From Terriglobia bacterium (GTDB lineage: Bacteria; Acidobacteriota; Terriglobia; Terriglobales; Acidobacteriaceae), in NCBI GenBank assembly GCA_020073565.1, contig JAIQEY010000055.1:1-36278 (forward strand): DNA of 36,278 nucleotides, written 5' to 3'. Every line of letters begins with the position of its first letter. Position 1 is the first letter of the stretch. Made by a program: the position numbers and the translations under genes. The notes under the pieces were generated by a model, which was not told where the DNA came from, made no database searches, and saw only the letters and a list, made by a program, of their open reading frames with translations. Positions 1-7,114 of this stretch are shown here, piece after piece.

Positions 1-2
1 TT

Positions 3-68
3 GCAGTGTGCGCGCTGGTGAATCTGTACTTGACGCGGAAGAAACTGTTGCTTCTGGCACCGGCTTAG
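3..68 (+). CDS. C-terminal end of a protein entering from the left edge (uncertain)
   Basis: The frame beginning at base 3 is open from the window edge to a TAG at 66-68. It encodes about 21 residues, ending in a hydrophobic stretch with a dibasic pair (TRKKLLLLAPA). This could be the last transmembrane segment of a membrane protein. The piece is too short to identify, and a second frame is also open here, so this is only a possibility. Confidence 0.22.
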   Translation, partial: AVCALVNLYLTRKKLLLLAPA

Positions 69-321
69 CTCGGAAGCGAAGGTTGTAGATCACAAGCGAT
101 CCGCCGAAACGGCGGCAGCCCGGAAAAAACAGAATCCGAACGCTCGCGCCGACCTGGCAGAACACGTACTACCTCGAAGACACGGGCTTATTCAGAGTTT
201 CCCTAAACACAGTTTGAGTGTTTTCATATTTTTCCTTTATTAATGCATGGAATTTAGCCCACAAAGATGACCCAATTCGTCGGCGCTTGGGGGCGTTCGA
301 GCACCAAACCTCCTCTGAACT
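69..321. other. Intergenic, nothing recognised
   Basis: No reading frame with a credible start and ribosome binding site was found on either strand. The last third (about 190-250) is AT-rich. It lies downstream of the small minus-strand gene that ends at 322. No clear terminator hairpin was seen. Confidence 0.4.
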
Positions 322-489
322 TCAATGGGGCATACGCATTCCGCCCAACGCGTAGAAGAGCACGAGAATGATCAGGACCAGCCCAAAGATTCCGACGCCT
401 CCGCCCGTCCCCCACCTCTGATATCCGTAGTAGCCACCACCACCGCCGAATGCGAGTAGCAGGATAATAATGAGCACGATCATTAACAT
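322..489 (-). CDS. Small glycine-rich membrane peptide, DUF3309-like
   Basis: A 55-aa protein of unknown function. Residues 1-14 are a hydrophobic helix (MLMIVLIIILLLAFG). A GGGGGYYGYQRWGTGGG linker follows, then a second hydrophobic helix at about 33-48 and a short MRMPH tail. This helix/Gly-Tyr-Trp linker/helix plan is that of the small DUF3309-type membrane proteins common in proteobacteria and acidobacteria. The start is well supported: an AAAGGAG sequence lies 6 bases before the ATG at 489-487. A second ATG two codons on is less well spaced. A longer minus-strand frame at 254-508 overlaps it but is arginine-rich and lacks these features, so it was discarded. Family membership is inferred from composition and architecture, not from an alignment. 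Confidence 0.68.
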   Translation of the reverse strand: MLMIVLIIILLLAFGGGGGYYGYQRWGTGGGVGIFGLVLIILVLFYALGGMRMPH

Positions 490-627
490 GTGAATCTCCT
501 TTCAACACCGGGCTGGCTTCGATCTCCCACCCCGGGTAGTGGTACGAGCATCAAAATGCGCGATGGCCTGTCGCTGGACTATCTCATTGCGGGCCGGCCA
601 TCGCCTTGCTATCGCCTTGTACTAGCT

Positions 628-759
628 TCACCAGAGCTTGGCCCCGTAATACTTGAACACTTGGGTGCCCCAGCTGCGGTCAGCATTTTCGGCCAGTGAT
701 CCTTGTCGAAACCGGGCGCGCTTGGGCCGAGCCATCCGTGGAGATTGTTTCTTGAACAT
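628..759 (-). CDS. Possible 43-aa basic protein
   Basis: An ATG at 759-757 is preceded, at 8 bases, by a good GAGGAG ribosome binding site and opens a 43-codon frame ending in TGA at 630-628. The N-terminal half is strongly basic (KKQSPRMARPKRARFRQGS) and the C-terminal half is aromatic (VFKYYGAKLW). The RFRQGSL stretch faintly resembles the start of some tyrosine recombinases, but the frame stops too early for one. It may be a small basic protein, a truncated gene or chance. The clean ribosome binding site is the main support. Confidence 0.35.
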   Translation of the reverse strand: MFKKQSPRMARPKRARFRQGSLAENADRSWGTQVFKYYGAKLW

Positions 760-846
760 GGCCACGGCTCCTCACGCTCAGGTTGGGAACTCTACTGGCC
801 AGAGTTTTAATCCAGTCTGAAATTTAAAAAACCTGTCGGGGTCGCG

Positions 847-871
847 TCTGTTCAAAATGGCTCACTTCGGG
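847..871 (+). repeat. Copy 1 of a short dispersed repeat (with 3681-3705)
   Basis: This 25-base stretch begins TCTGTTCAAAAT and continues into a CACTT core. A second copy in the same orientation lies at 3681-3705. The first 21 bases agree at 18 positions. Both copies are in non-coding DNA. The sequence has the flavour of a transposon end (for example of IS21-type elements), but no transposase accompanies it. Confidence 0.35.
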
Positions 872-978
872 TAGATCACCTCAGAACACGAATCTGCAGC
901 GGTGCGCCGGGTTCTGTTTTCGTGTTCGAACAAGAAATGTCTAGCTTGGCTGGCCTGCCTAGCCGAAAATGTTTAGCG

Positions 979-2244
979 ATGAACATTCCATCCATGCCAG
1001 GCGTCTATGACCTCGCCTACCGGTTTGCCGCCTCTCTCGGAATCGGCCTGCTCATCGGTGCCGAGCGAGAGCGACGAAAAGGGGAGGGCCCCGCGCGCTC
1101 CCCGGCCGGTATACGGACGTTCATGATTGCTTCTCTGTCGGGCGGAGTGAGCTTCGCATTGGGGGGTATGCCACTGCTCGCGATAACCTTTCTGGGAGTG
1201 GCTGGCTTGTGTGCAATCGGATACATGCGCACCGAAGAGCAGGATCCTGGTCTGACCACCGAGACCGCTCTCTTGCTGACCGTACTGCTCGGCGGATTCG
1301 CCCTGAAAGAGCCGGTGATCGCTTCGGCCCTGGCGGTGACGGTAGCGATCGCGCTCATGGCTCGAACCCGGATTCACCATTTCATACGTGATGTTCTAAG
1401 CGAGGAGGAACTGACCGATGCTCTTATCTTCGGTGCTGCCGCGTTGGTGGTACTTCCTTTGGTCCCTGATCGATTCGTTGGTCCGTTCAGCGCCACCAAT
1501 CCTCGGACTATCTGGAAGGTCGTGATTTTGATCATGTCGATCAGCGCCGGCGGCCATATCGCTGTGCGTCTGCTCGGGCCTCGGTTTGGCCTTCCCTTGG
1601 CGGGGTTGGCTTCTGGCTTTGTATCGAGTGTGGCCACCATCGCGTCGATGGGGGCACGTGCACGAAAGGATCCGCTGGTTTCGCGGCCTGCAGTCGCTGG
1701 AGCTGTGCTTTCCACGGTAGCCACGGTGATTCAGTTGGCTGTGGTGTTGGCAGCTACCAGCTGGCCTGCATTTTCGGTGCTGAAGATCTCCCTTGTTGGA
1801 GCCGGACTTGCGGCGATCATCTACGGGGCGTTATTCACGTTCAGGAATATCCGACAAGGCGTGCCAGATTCAATGCAGGTCGGAAGGGTTTTTAGTCTGA
1901 AGACTGCATTGATATTTGCAGGTACTATCGCTCTGGTGCAGTTTGCTTCGGCTGCGCTCGACGCGGAGTTCGGCAGAGCCGGAGTTATTGCTGCGGCTGC
2001 GGCCGCTGGCTTCGCCGATACGCATTCCGCCGCTGTATCGGTGGCGTCGTTGGTTGCGTCCGGCAAGCTGAGTGCTCAGGAGAGCGCGCTTCCAATCCTT
2101 GCCGGGCTGACCACGAATACTGCGACCAAGATGGTTGTTGGCATCAGCAGCGGTGGCAGACGCTTTGCCTTGCAGATCATTCCGGGGCAGATTCTTGTGG
2201 TCCTGGGTGCGTGGTTCGGGGCGATCTCCTCTCTCTTCCGTTAA
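979..2244 (+). CDS. MgtC/SapB-like N-terminus plus DUF4010 integral membrane protein
   Basis: A polytopic inner-membrane protein of 421 aa from the ATG at 979. The N-terminal third resembles the MgtC/SapB fold (LGIGLLIGAERERRK, then a GIRTF segment). The remaining two thirds match the DUF4010 pattern of alternating hydrophobic helices, with conserved FxSSVATIASMGARA and GLTTNTATKMVVG-like segments. About ten or eleven membrane spans are visible. Transport or a regulatory role in cation homeostasis is often suggested for the family but is not established. Alternative starts are GTG 922 and ATG 937. None has a strong ribosome binding site, and 979 was chosen because the family domain begins just after it. 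A paralogue lies at 11068-12327. A terminator was not seen. The gene converges on the stress protein at 2328. Confidence 0.8.
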   Translation: MNIPSMPGVYDLAYRFAASLGIGLLIGAERERRKGEGPARSPAGIRTFMIASLSGGVSFALGGMPLLAITFLGVAGLCAIGYMRTEEQDPGLTTETALLLTVLLGGFALKEPVIASALAVTVAIALMARTRIHHFIRDVLSEEELTDALIFGAAALVVLPLVPDRFVGPFSATNPRTIWKVVILIMSISAGGHIAVRLLGPRFGLPLAGLASGFVSSVATIASMGARARKDPLVSRPAVAGAVLSTVATVIQLAVVLAATSWPAFSVLKISLVGAGLAAIIYGALFTFRNIRQGVPDSMQVGRVFSLKTALIFAGTIALVQFASAALDAEFGRAGVIAAAAAAGFADTHSAAVSVASLVASGKLSAQESALPILAGLTTNTATKMVVGISSGGRRFALQIIPGQILVVLGAWFGAISSLFR

Positions 2245-2327
2245 TTACGATTCGTTTCAGAGACACAGTCCAAATTCTGTCGTGTGAAAAAAAGAGACAC
2301 GTGCCCCGGCAAGATGGACTGCGGCGC

Positions 2328-2759
2328 TTACGATGGAATCCGCACAATCTGCACAGAGCAGCGCGCGTGGCGTGCTACGGCTTCAGAAACGCTGCCGAGG
2401 AGGAAGCGTCCCAGCCCCCTGCGCCCATGAGAGCCCAGAACAATCAAGTCGGCATTCCATTCTGCGGCAGCATCCAAAATGACGCTCCTCGCGTCGCCTG
2501 TAGTGACTGACGTGGTCACTCTGAAGCCGGCGGAAGAGAGCGTTTTGGCAGCCCGCTCTGCGACCTCGCGTGCTTGCGGAAGTCGATCCTCCAGTTCCGG
2601 ATAGTACCCTGGAGACATCTGTGGAGGTACTGAGATCGCAATCGGTTCTACGACGTGTAGAACCCGGACTTCGGTATCCTGAGGTCGGAACTGCTCAGCG
2701 AGGCTCTTCGCAGCAGCTTCTGAGAACTTAGAATCATCCGTGGCTAATAGGATCTTCAT
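2328..2759 (-). CDS. Universal stress protein (UspA family)
   Basis: A 143-aa single-domain UspA-fold protein, probably a dimeric ATP-binding cytoplasmic stress regulator. The N-terminus MKILLATDDSKFSE carries the strand and acidic residues that cradle adenine. The C-terminus holds the ATP-binding signature G-x2-G-x9-G-S (GSHGRRGLGRFLLGS, about 115-129) followed by the usual SEAVARHARCSV...V ending. The start at 2759 is supported by GGGAGGAAG just upstream. An in-frame ATG 17 codons earlier has no such site. The gene is monocistronic as far as seen, and converges with the DUF4010 gene. Presence of the ATP motif puts it with the UspFG/MJ0577 type rather than the non-ATP-binding UspA type. Confidence 0.93.
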   Translation of the reverse strand: MKILLATDDSKFSEAAAKSLAEQFRPQDTEVRVLHVVEPIAISVPPQMSPGYYPELEDRLPQAREVAERAAKTLSSAGFRVTTSVTTGDARSVILDAAAEWNADLIVLGSHGRRGLGRFLLGSVSEAVARHARCSVQIVRIPS

Positions 2760-2852
2760 GACTTCCTCCCGTGCTGGCCAAACGCCACATGCACTTTTGC
2801 AATCAGGCAAGCAGACCTCAGCGGCTCAGAACTCCCTGTATACTCTGAATCC

Positions 2853-2898
2853 GCCGGTACCTGGTACTTTGGGGGTTCGATTCTCCCCGCCGGCACCA
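2853..2898 (+). other. Orphan tRNA 3' end (T-arm, acceptor strand and CCA)
   Basis: Bases 2871-2898 read as the 3' end of a tRNA. There is a 5-bp T-stem (GGGGG/CTCCC, one G-T), a TTCGATT loop, the acceptor strand CGCCGGC, a discriminator A and an encoded CCA. No D-arm or anticodon arm can be folded upstream. Instead a partial acceptor partner, GCCGGTA, sits only 46 bases from the end. This is a tRNA remnant, not a functional tRNA. Isolated tRNA 3' ends are what integration of a mobile element into a tRNA gene leaves at the distal attachment site. Confidence 0.55.
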
Positions 2899-3034
2899 GA
2901 TCTCTTGAGGTTTAGAGTCCACACCTTAGTGATCCGCCTGCGAAGTTTGATCGTTCTCTTACAGCGTCGCTGAACGCGTGTCGCCAGGACGGCCTTGCGT
3001 CTGATCCGTAATACCAGTTTTTAATGCACCGACC

Positions 3035-3073
3035 ATAAAAAGAGCGTCCCGAACCTGTCCGAGTTCGGGACGC
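3035..3073 (-). terminator. Rho-independent terminator of the receiver gene
   Basis: A perfect 11-bp inverted repeat (GCGTCCCGAAC at 3044-3054 and GTTCGGGACGC at 3063-3073) encloses an 8-base loop. Read on the minus strand it is followed by CTCTTTTTAT. It lies 59 bases after the stop of the minus-strand receiver gene ending at 3132. Confidence 0.85.
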
Positions 3074-3131
3074 CCGTCGGCAGCCCTCCCCCGAAAACTG
3101 CCCAGTGTCATGACAGCAAGAGGCAGAGTTT

Positions 3132-3533
3132 TTACGCTGCTGCTTCGCTGCGCTGGCGCCGTTGGTCGGAACGTGGTCCAAGCCTGTGCGTTCGTTCGAT
3201 GATCGGCACCAGTCGTTCCGGAATTTCGCTCCTCATCACGTATTCATCCACCAACCATAGGATTCGCCCTGGCATCTCGCAGTACGCTGAAAGCAGGATG
3301 ATCGGCAGGTTGGGAAACTGTTGCTTGATATGGTAAGCCACGGCTTCTGCGTCCATCCCTTCCAGTTTGTACTCCAGTAGAACCGCGGCCACCGACGTTT
3401 CCTCCAACATCTTCATCGCCGCGTAGCCGCTCAACGCGATCTTGACGGAATAACCATGAGATTCTAGAGTCGCTTTCCGTAGCTCCAACACTTGTGGACG
3501 GTCGTCGATGCACAACACAGTGGGGGAGTCCAT
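3132..3533 (-). CDS. Stand-alone receiver-domain protein with Glu in place of the phospho-acceptor Asp
   Basis: A 133-aa CheY-like receiver with no output domain. The acidic pair is present (VLCIDD, D10-D11). The residue that should be the phosphorylated Asp is Glu54 (VLLEYKLEGMDAE; family members normally read LLDYK). The conserved Thr/Ser is S82 (ILLSAY), and the conserved Lys appears as R101 (EYVMRSEIPERL). Loss of the Asp means ordinary phosphotransfer is unlikely, and Glu may mimic the phosphorylated state. The basic tail (RSDQRRQRSEAAA) is dispensable-looking. The ATG at 3533 is 8 bases after AGAGGAG. The GTG two codons earlier is too close to that site. No histidine kinase lies nearby. 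A strong terminator follows at 3035-3073. Confidence 0.88.
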   Translation of the reverse strand: MDSPTVLCIDDRPQVLELRKATLESHGYSVKIALSGYAAMKMLEETSVAAVLLEYKLEGMDAEAVAYHIKQQFPNLPIILLSAYCEMPGRILWLVDEYVMRSEIPERLVPIIERTHRLGPRSDQRRQRSEAAA

Positions 3534-3951
3534 TGCCACATCTCCTCTGGATAGTTACAAGGTGTCTTTGGCTCGCCGTTGCCCGGCGTGCACAAGACGC
3601 AAGGCACAATACGCCGGCCACGACCTGATGACCGTTAGGACAGAGCCATAATCGCAAAATAGGCAGCCAAAGGACGCCTGTCTGTTCAAAATTGACCACT
3701 TTCCGCAAGATGCCCCACGCCGTGGCCGCCTTGGCATGGAGAACGACAATGGAGACTAGGGGGACGCCGAGTCTGTCTGGTCACATTGGACCAATTTGAG
3801 CGCTCGATTTGTATGGCGCGCCATCTACCCAAATCAATTATTAGAAGTGCGCAGTTTGGACCAGCCGAACCAGTCTTTCCAAGACTATGCTGTCTCTATC
3901 GAAGAGATGAACAGTTGCAGCGAAGGGCATTGTTCCTCATAGAAAGAGAAT
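3534..3951. other. Non-coding stretch with a transposon-end-like repeat
   Basis: No convincing gene on either strand. The short frames here lack ribosome binding sites and have low-quality composition. It contains copy 2 of the dispersed repeat (3681-3705, TCTGTTCAAAATTGACCACT), shared with 847-871. The left side is the promoter region of the minus-strand receiver gene. The right side leads into the small gene at 3952. Confidence 0.4.
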
Positions 3952-4245
3952 ATGACCCATATCACTAATAATCCGATACCCAAACTGCGTAAAGCTCCCC
4001 AACCACCCCTGTCACACCGTGGGGCGGCGCCTGACTCGGACCGAGCCAAGAAACCACGTCTCGCCGACCCCTCTGCCAGCGACCAGGAACTGAGTCCCGG
4101 AAATCGCGTCGAGGGTTTGGGCGACTTCGGAAAGCCGACTGGAGAATTCGGCACAGTTGAGCAAACTAACGAAGATGACGCGGTCGTCCAATGGGATGAT
4201 GACGGCCGTAAGAGACTCCACCAACCCTGGCTCAAGAAGGTTTAG
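3952..4245 (+). CDS. 97-aa hypothetical protein with a conserved acidic C-terminal domain
   Basis: Function unknown. Residues 1-48 look disordered and rich in Pro, Lys and Ser. Residues 49-97 form a compact-looking module: GNRVEGLGDFGKPTGEFGTV, then VEQTNEDDAVVQWDDDGRKR and a basic LHQPWLKKV end. The alternation of Gly turns and short beta strands, with a VxWDDDGR motif, resembles small SH3- or KOW-like barrels. That is inference from the pattern only. The ATG at 3952 follows AGAAAGAG at a workable distance. The longer minus-strand frames over this region are low-complexity shadows. It is followed after 91 bases by another small + strand gene with its own ribosome binding site. Confidence 0.62.
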   Translation: MTHITNNPIPKLRKAPQPPLSHRGAAPDSDRAKKPRLADPSASDQELSPGNRVEGLGDFGKPTGEFGTVEQTNEDDAVVQWDDDGRKRLHQPWLKKV

Positions 4246-4336
4246 CCTGCGCCAGCCAACCCGGGTATCGACCCGGGGGACCGCTCGCATTGCGTGACTT
4301 CGCCGAGGTTGAGAAAAATAAAGGAGGGAAAGATCA

Positions 4337-4750
4337 ATGCGACATAAACTCGTCCTCTGGTTTCTGCTGTTGCTTGCTGGATTTCTTATTGGGTTCATCC
4401 TGCCGTATTCCAGACTGCAGCGGGTACAGCATGAACTTGCTGCCTCGACGAAACAATTAGGGTCCTGTCAGTCCAGCCAACAATTGGCGCAGCTTCGCGA
4501 CACAGCCACGATGATGTATCTGGAGGTGGTTCAAAAAAACTATGGGAAGGCCGGGGAGTATTCCAGAGAGGTTTTTGATCGAACTCAGCAAATTGCAAGT
4601 AGCACAGAGGACCCAGCACTCCGCAACTTGCTCCGTGACACCTTGGCAACCCGCGATCAGATCACGGCGGACCTGGCGAAGGGAGATGCCGCTGCCCTTT
4701 CGGAAATACAGCTAGTCTTATCTAAGCTCGAGCAGACTGCGAAGCATTGA
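4337..4750 (+). CDS. Membrane-anchored coiled-coil hypothetical protein
   Basis: A 137-aa protein of unknown function. A single N-terminal membrane anchor (residues about 5-25, LVLWFLLLLAGFLIGFILPY) precedes a helical region. That region includes a probable coiled coil (SRLQRVQHELAASTKQL), and the rest is alpha-helical and charged up to the TAKH end. There is no signal-peptidase site, so it probably stays anchored with its bulk outside the cytoplasm. The start is firm: AAGGAGGG lies 8 bases before ATG 4337. Nothing in the neighbourhood points to a partner. The opposite-strand frames here are shadows. Confidence 0.75.
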   Translation: MRHKLVLWFLLLLAGFLIGFILPYSRLQRVQHELAASTKQLGSCQSSQQLAQLRDTATMMYLEVVQKNYGKAGEYSREVFDRTQQIASSTEDPALRNLLRDTLATRDQITADLAKGDAAALSEIQLVLSKLEQTAKH

Positions 4751-4830
4751 CGGATGTGTGCACGTGACCCTGCGCGACCCTCCGAGACAGGCAGAACTGA
4801 AGCTACCGGATTACCGTTGAATTGCTTTCG

Positions 4831-5091
4831 TCAGTCGCAATCCGCCATTTGGCCGTTTCGGGTCTGCTTGTGAGTGGGCCATTCTGATTCCCCCTCTGCA
4901 CTCTTCCCACACATTCGGCTAGATGGCGTCCGCTTTTTGGCTACAGCGAGCAGGATCGCACTGTCCATGGCACCCATCTCTCCTTCGACCAACTCCCTCG
5001 TAATGCGGACGAACGTCACGAGTGCAAGCGCGGCACCGCCTAACCACAGAGAGAGGCGTCCCGCGCGGGCCGAGAACAGAGTGGGACTCAT
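4831..5091 (-). pseudogene. Truncated N-terminus of a PAP2-family phosphatase
   Basis: The first 55 residues or so (ARAGRLSLWLGGAALALVTF, then RITRELVEGEMGAMDSAILL) match the start of membrane PAP2 (type 2 phosphatidic acid phosphatase) proteins: a first membrane helix, then an E-G-E...D-xAILL segment before an RTP motif. Directly after that the frame turns into unrelated Ser/Lys-rich sequence (KKRTPSSRMCGKSAEGES) and stops. The KxxxxxxRP, SGH and SRxxxxxHxxxD catalytic motifs are all absent. It is therefore most likely a remnant of a deleted gene. The family call rests on recognised pattern only. Confidence 0.48.
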
Positions 5092-5184
5092 GAATTCAAC
5101 CTCAGGAACAACTCGCGAATCCTCAAGCTACTTGCGATCGGCGTCTCTGTGATGACGGCTGCCAAGAGCTACAGACTCTTGCCT

Positions 5185-5469
5185 TCATCGGGCCGCCGGC
5201 GGCTCCTGACCGGTGGGAATTCCGACCAGGTAACGGTAGAACGCAACAGCCCGGTTGACCGCGGAAGACTCATTTCCCGTGATCAGCCGGTTTGCGTTCT
5301 TTCCTATGCGCACGATGCTGTAGTATCGCCAGACGTTTTCTGATTCGCGATCCAGAAAATAGATTGACTGCACGTCACCCGGGTGGAACAGAGTTATACA
5401 TCGGCCGCAACGAAATGTGTGACGGTTTGGGAGGTGGTGCGGCACCTGCGGGAATCCAGCAACGGCCAA
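5185..5469 (-). CDS. Hypothetical protein, possibly 5'-frameshifted
   Basis: The C-terminal 65 residues look like genuine protein (DVQSIYFLDRESENVWRYYS, then an AVNRAVAFYRYLVGIP segment), with balanced composition and predicted mixed alpha/beta structure. The family is not recognised. The start is weak: the frame opens with TTG at 5469 and no ribosome binding site, and the first 30 residues (HHLPNRHTFRCGRC) look unlike coding sequence. Another frame begins at ATG 5507 with a protein-like MTDEEHIVPHRLRWPLLDS and is stopped early. A frameshift may therefore have split the real N-terminus from this body. It sits between the PAP2 remnant and the insertion sequence, in a decayed area. Confidence 0.42.
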   Translation of the reverse strand: MAVAGFPQVPHHLPNRHTFRCGRCITLFHPGDVQSIYFLDRESENVWRYYSIVRIGKNANRLITGNESSAVNRAVAFYRYLVGIPTGQEPPAAR

Positions 5470-5640
5470 CGCAATCGATGCGGAACAATGTGCTCTTCAT
5501 CGGTCATCTTTGCACTGTGTCAATTGCCACATCTCCTGACAATTGCCGCGCTTCAACACTTTAAGAGCCCATTTTCGCAATGGAGGAGCAGTTGCACCTT
5601 CCTTGACGTATCTTCCTCTTCTTCATAGCAGTCTCCTTAG

Positions 5641-6927
5641 CAGGCTGCTGAAAAACTACTCCTAATCCACAGCCTTGTATGGTAGGAGAAGGCATGCGCG
5701 GAGACGATCAGCAGCAGAATCACATCTTCAGTTATTTGTCGCCGGAAGCGCGGGTGCGGAAGGATCATCCGCTGCGTGCCATCCGGACCATGGTGGACGA
5801 AGTACTCACGCAACTGTCCCGGCGGTTCGACACGATGTATGCCCGCGTCGGGCGTCCCTCGATTGCGCCGGAGAAGTTGTTGCGGGCACAGTTGCTGCAG
5901 ATGCTGTACTCGATCCGCAGCGAGCGCCTGCTGATGGAAGAGATGGATTACAACCTGTTGTTTCGCTGGTTTGTGGGCCTGAACGCCGATGATGAGGTGT
6001 GGGACCCAACCGTGTTCACCAAGAATCGCGACCGCTTGCTGGAGGCCGACCTGGCCCAGGAGTTTCTGGCGCGGGTGGTGGAGCAGGCGCGGGCCAAGGA
6101 TTTGACCAGCAACGAGCATTTCACCGTCGACGGTACGCTGCTGGAGGCTTGGGCGAGCACGAAGAGCTTTCAGCCGAAGGTAGGAAAGCCGTCGCCTCCA
6201 CCGGACGATTCGGGCAATCCCACGGTGAACTTTCGCGGGGAGCGGCGGTCGAACGAGACGCACGCGTCGAAGACCGATCCCGAGGCGCTGCTGGCGCGCA
6301 AGGGCGAGGGCAAGGAGTCGAAATTGAGTTACAGCGGGAATCTGTTGGTGGAGAATCGCAACGGGCTGATCGTGGACGCGGAAGTGTTTCAGGCGAACGG
6401 CACGGCCGAGCGCGACGCGGCCCTGGTGATGCTGGAGCAGGTTCCGGGAACGAAGGCGGTAACCGTGGGAGGAGACAAAGGATTCGACACGCGAGATTTC
6501 GTGAAGGAGTGTCGGCAGATGGGAGTCACACCGCACGTGGCGCAGAACCATGCGCGGCCCGGTGGCAGCGCCATTGATGGCCACACCACACGGCACCCGG
6601 GGTACGCCATCAGCCAGAGAAAGAGGAAGCGGATCGAAGAATGCTTTGGCTGGCTGAAGACGATCGCGCTGCTGCGGAAGGTACGGCATCGCGGAGTGTG
6701 CAAAGTGCACTGGATTTTTACCCTCGCCTGCGCCGCCTACAATCTGGTGCGCATGCGCAACCTGACCGCCGCAGTTCCCGCGGCGTAACTCGGCGCCGAC
6801 GTGTGTCTTCAGGAGCATCGAGTTAGCCCCGAGGGCCACAAAAACAGTGGAAATCAAACCGTTCGGCATCGTTAACGATGAGAAACAGAAAGAAAAACAC
6901 GCTGCACATCAATTTTTCCGCAGCCTG
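5641..6927 (+). mobile_element. Complete IS5-family insertion sequence, 1287 bp, TTAG target duplication
   Basis: The element has 17-bp imperfect terminal inverted repeats (CAGGCTGCTGAAAAACT at 5641-5657; complement of 6911-6927, CAGGCTGCGGAAAAATT; 15 of 17 identical). It is flanked by the 4-bp direct duplication TTAG (5637-5640 and 6928-6931). TTAG fits the YTAR target of the IS5/IS427 groups. It carries one transposase gene with an intact catalytic triad. Both ends and the gene look intact, so the copy may be recent and active. Confidence 0.92.
5694..6788 (+). CDS. IS5-family transposase (DUF772 + DDE domain)
   Basis: Catalyses cut-and-paste movement of the element that carries it. The N-terminal DUF772-type helical domain (FSYLSPEARVRKDHPLRAIR, then LLRAQLLQMLYSIRSERLLM) precedes an RNase H-like DDE core. 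Counted from ATG 5679, the triad is D151 (FTVDGTLLEAW), D266 (GGDKGFDT) and E320 or E321 (RKRIEECFGWLKT). Between the first two lies the usual hydrophilic insertion with SNETHASKTDPEA. ATG 5694 was preferred because AGGAGAAGG precedes it and family members start MRGDDQQQ. ATG 5679 would add five residues. No frameshift or internal stop is seen, and the full length (about 364 aa) is normal for the group. The 410-aa frame on the other strand is a GC-driven shadow. Confidence 0.95.
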   Translation: MRGDDQQQNHIFSYLSPEARVRKDHPLRAIRTMVDEVLTQLSRRFDTMYARVGRPSIAPEKLLRAQLLQMLYSIRSERLLMEEMDYNLLFRWFVGLNADDEVWDPTVFTKNRDRLLEADLAQEFLARVVEQARAKDLTSNEHFTVDGTLLEAWASTKSFQPKVGKPSPPPDDSGNPTVNFRGERRSNETHASKTDPEALLARKGEGKESKLSYSGNLLVENRNGLIVDAEVFQANGTAERDAALVMLEQVPGTKAVTVGGDKGFDTRDFVKECRQMGVTPHVAQNHARPGGSAIDGHTTRHPGYAISQRKRKRIEECFGWLKTIALLRKVRHRGVCKVHWIFTLACAAYNLVRMRNLTAAVPAA

Positions 6928-6931
6928 TTAG

Positions 6932-7114
6932 GGAACGAATTGTGTCCGTAAGCGAATCGCGGAAGGAAAGCAGAACCTGGCCCAGACGATGTCTCCGCAG
7001 GAACTGGAGGAAGCGGAGCACCGCGCCTCCGACCGGCTGAAGAACATGAGCAGGCCATCCACTTCCTCCGGCATTGGTCCGGTGCCTGATAAAACGCTGA
7101 CGGGTGTGCCTTAG
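6932..7114 (+). pseudogene. C-terminal gene remnant beside the insertion sequence
   Basis: Immediately right of the IS target duplication a frame is open for 60 codons to TAG 7112-7114. Its first half reads like real protein (RIAEGKQNLAQTMSPQELEE), similar in feel to the tail that follows Sel1/TPR repeats in many proteins. The second half lies within direct-repeat copy A. No start codon or ribosome binding site is present. The same frame is closed by TAG across the IS target site, so the IS did not simply interrupt this gene. It is treated as a decayed fragment, and the Sel1 link is a weak inference. Confidence 0.3.

Noticed and set aside
254..508. 84-codon minus-strand frame
   Set aside because: It overlaps the 55-aa glycine-rich membrane peptide, which has the better ribosome binding site, two clean hydrophobic helices and a recognisable plan.
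2821..2898. A complete tRNA gene ending at 2898
   Set aside because: No anticodon arm or D arm could be folded upstream, and no 5' acceptor strand lies at tRNA distance. Only the 3' part is tRNA-like.
5637..6869. 410-codon minus-strand open frame covering the whole insertion sequence
   Set aside because: It is antisense to a transposase with an intact DDE triad, its composition is His/Arg/Gln-rich with no recognisable motif, and it arises from the codon bias of the real gene.
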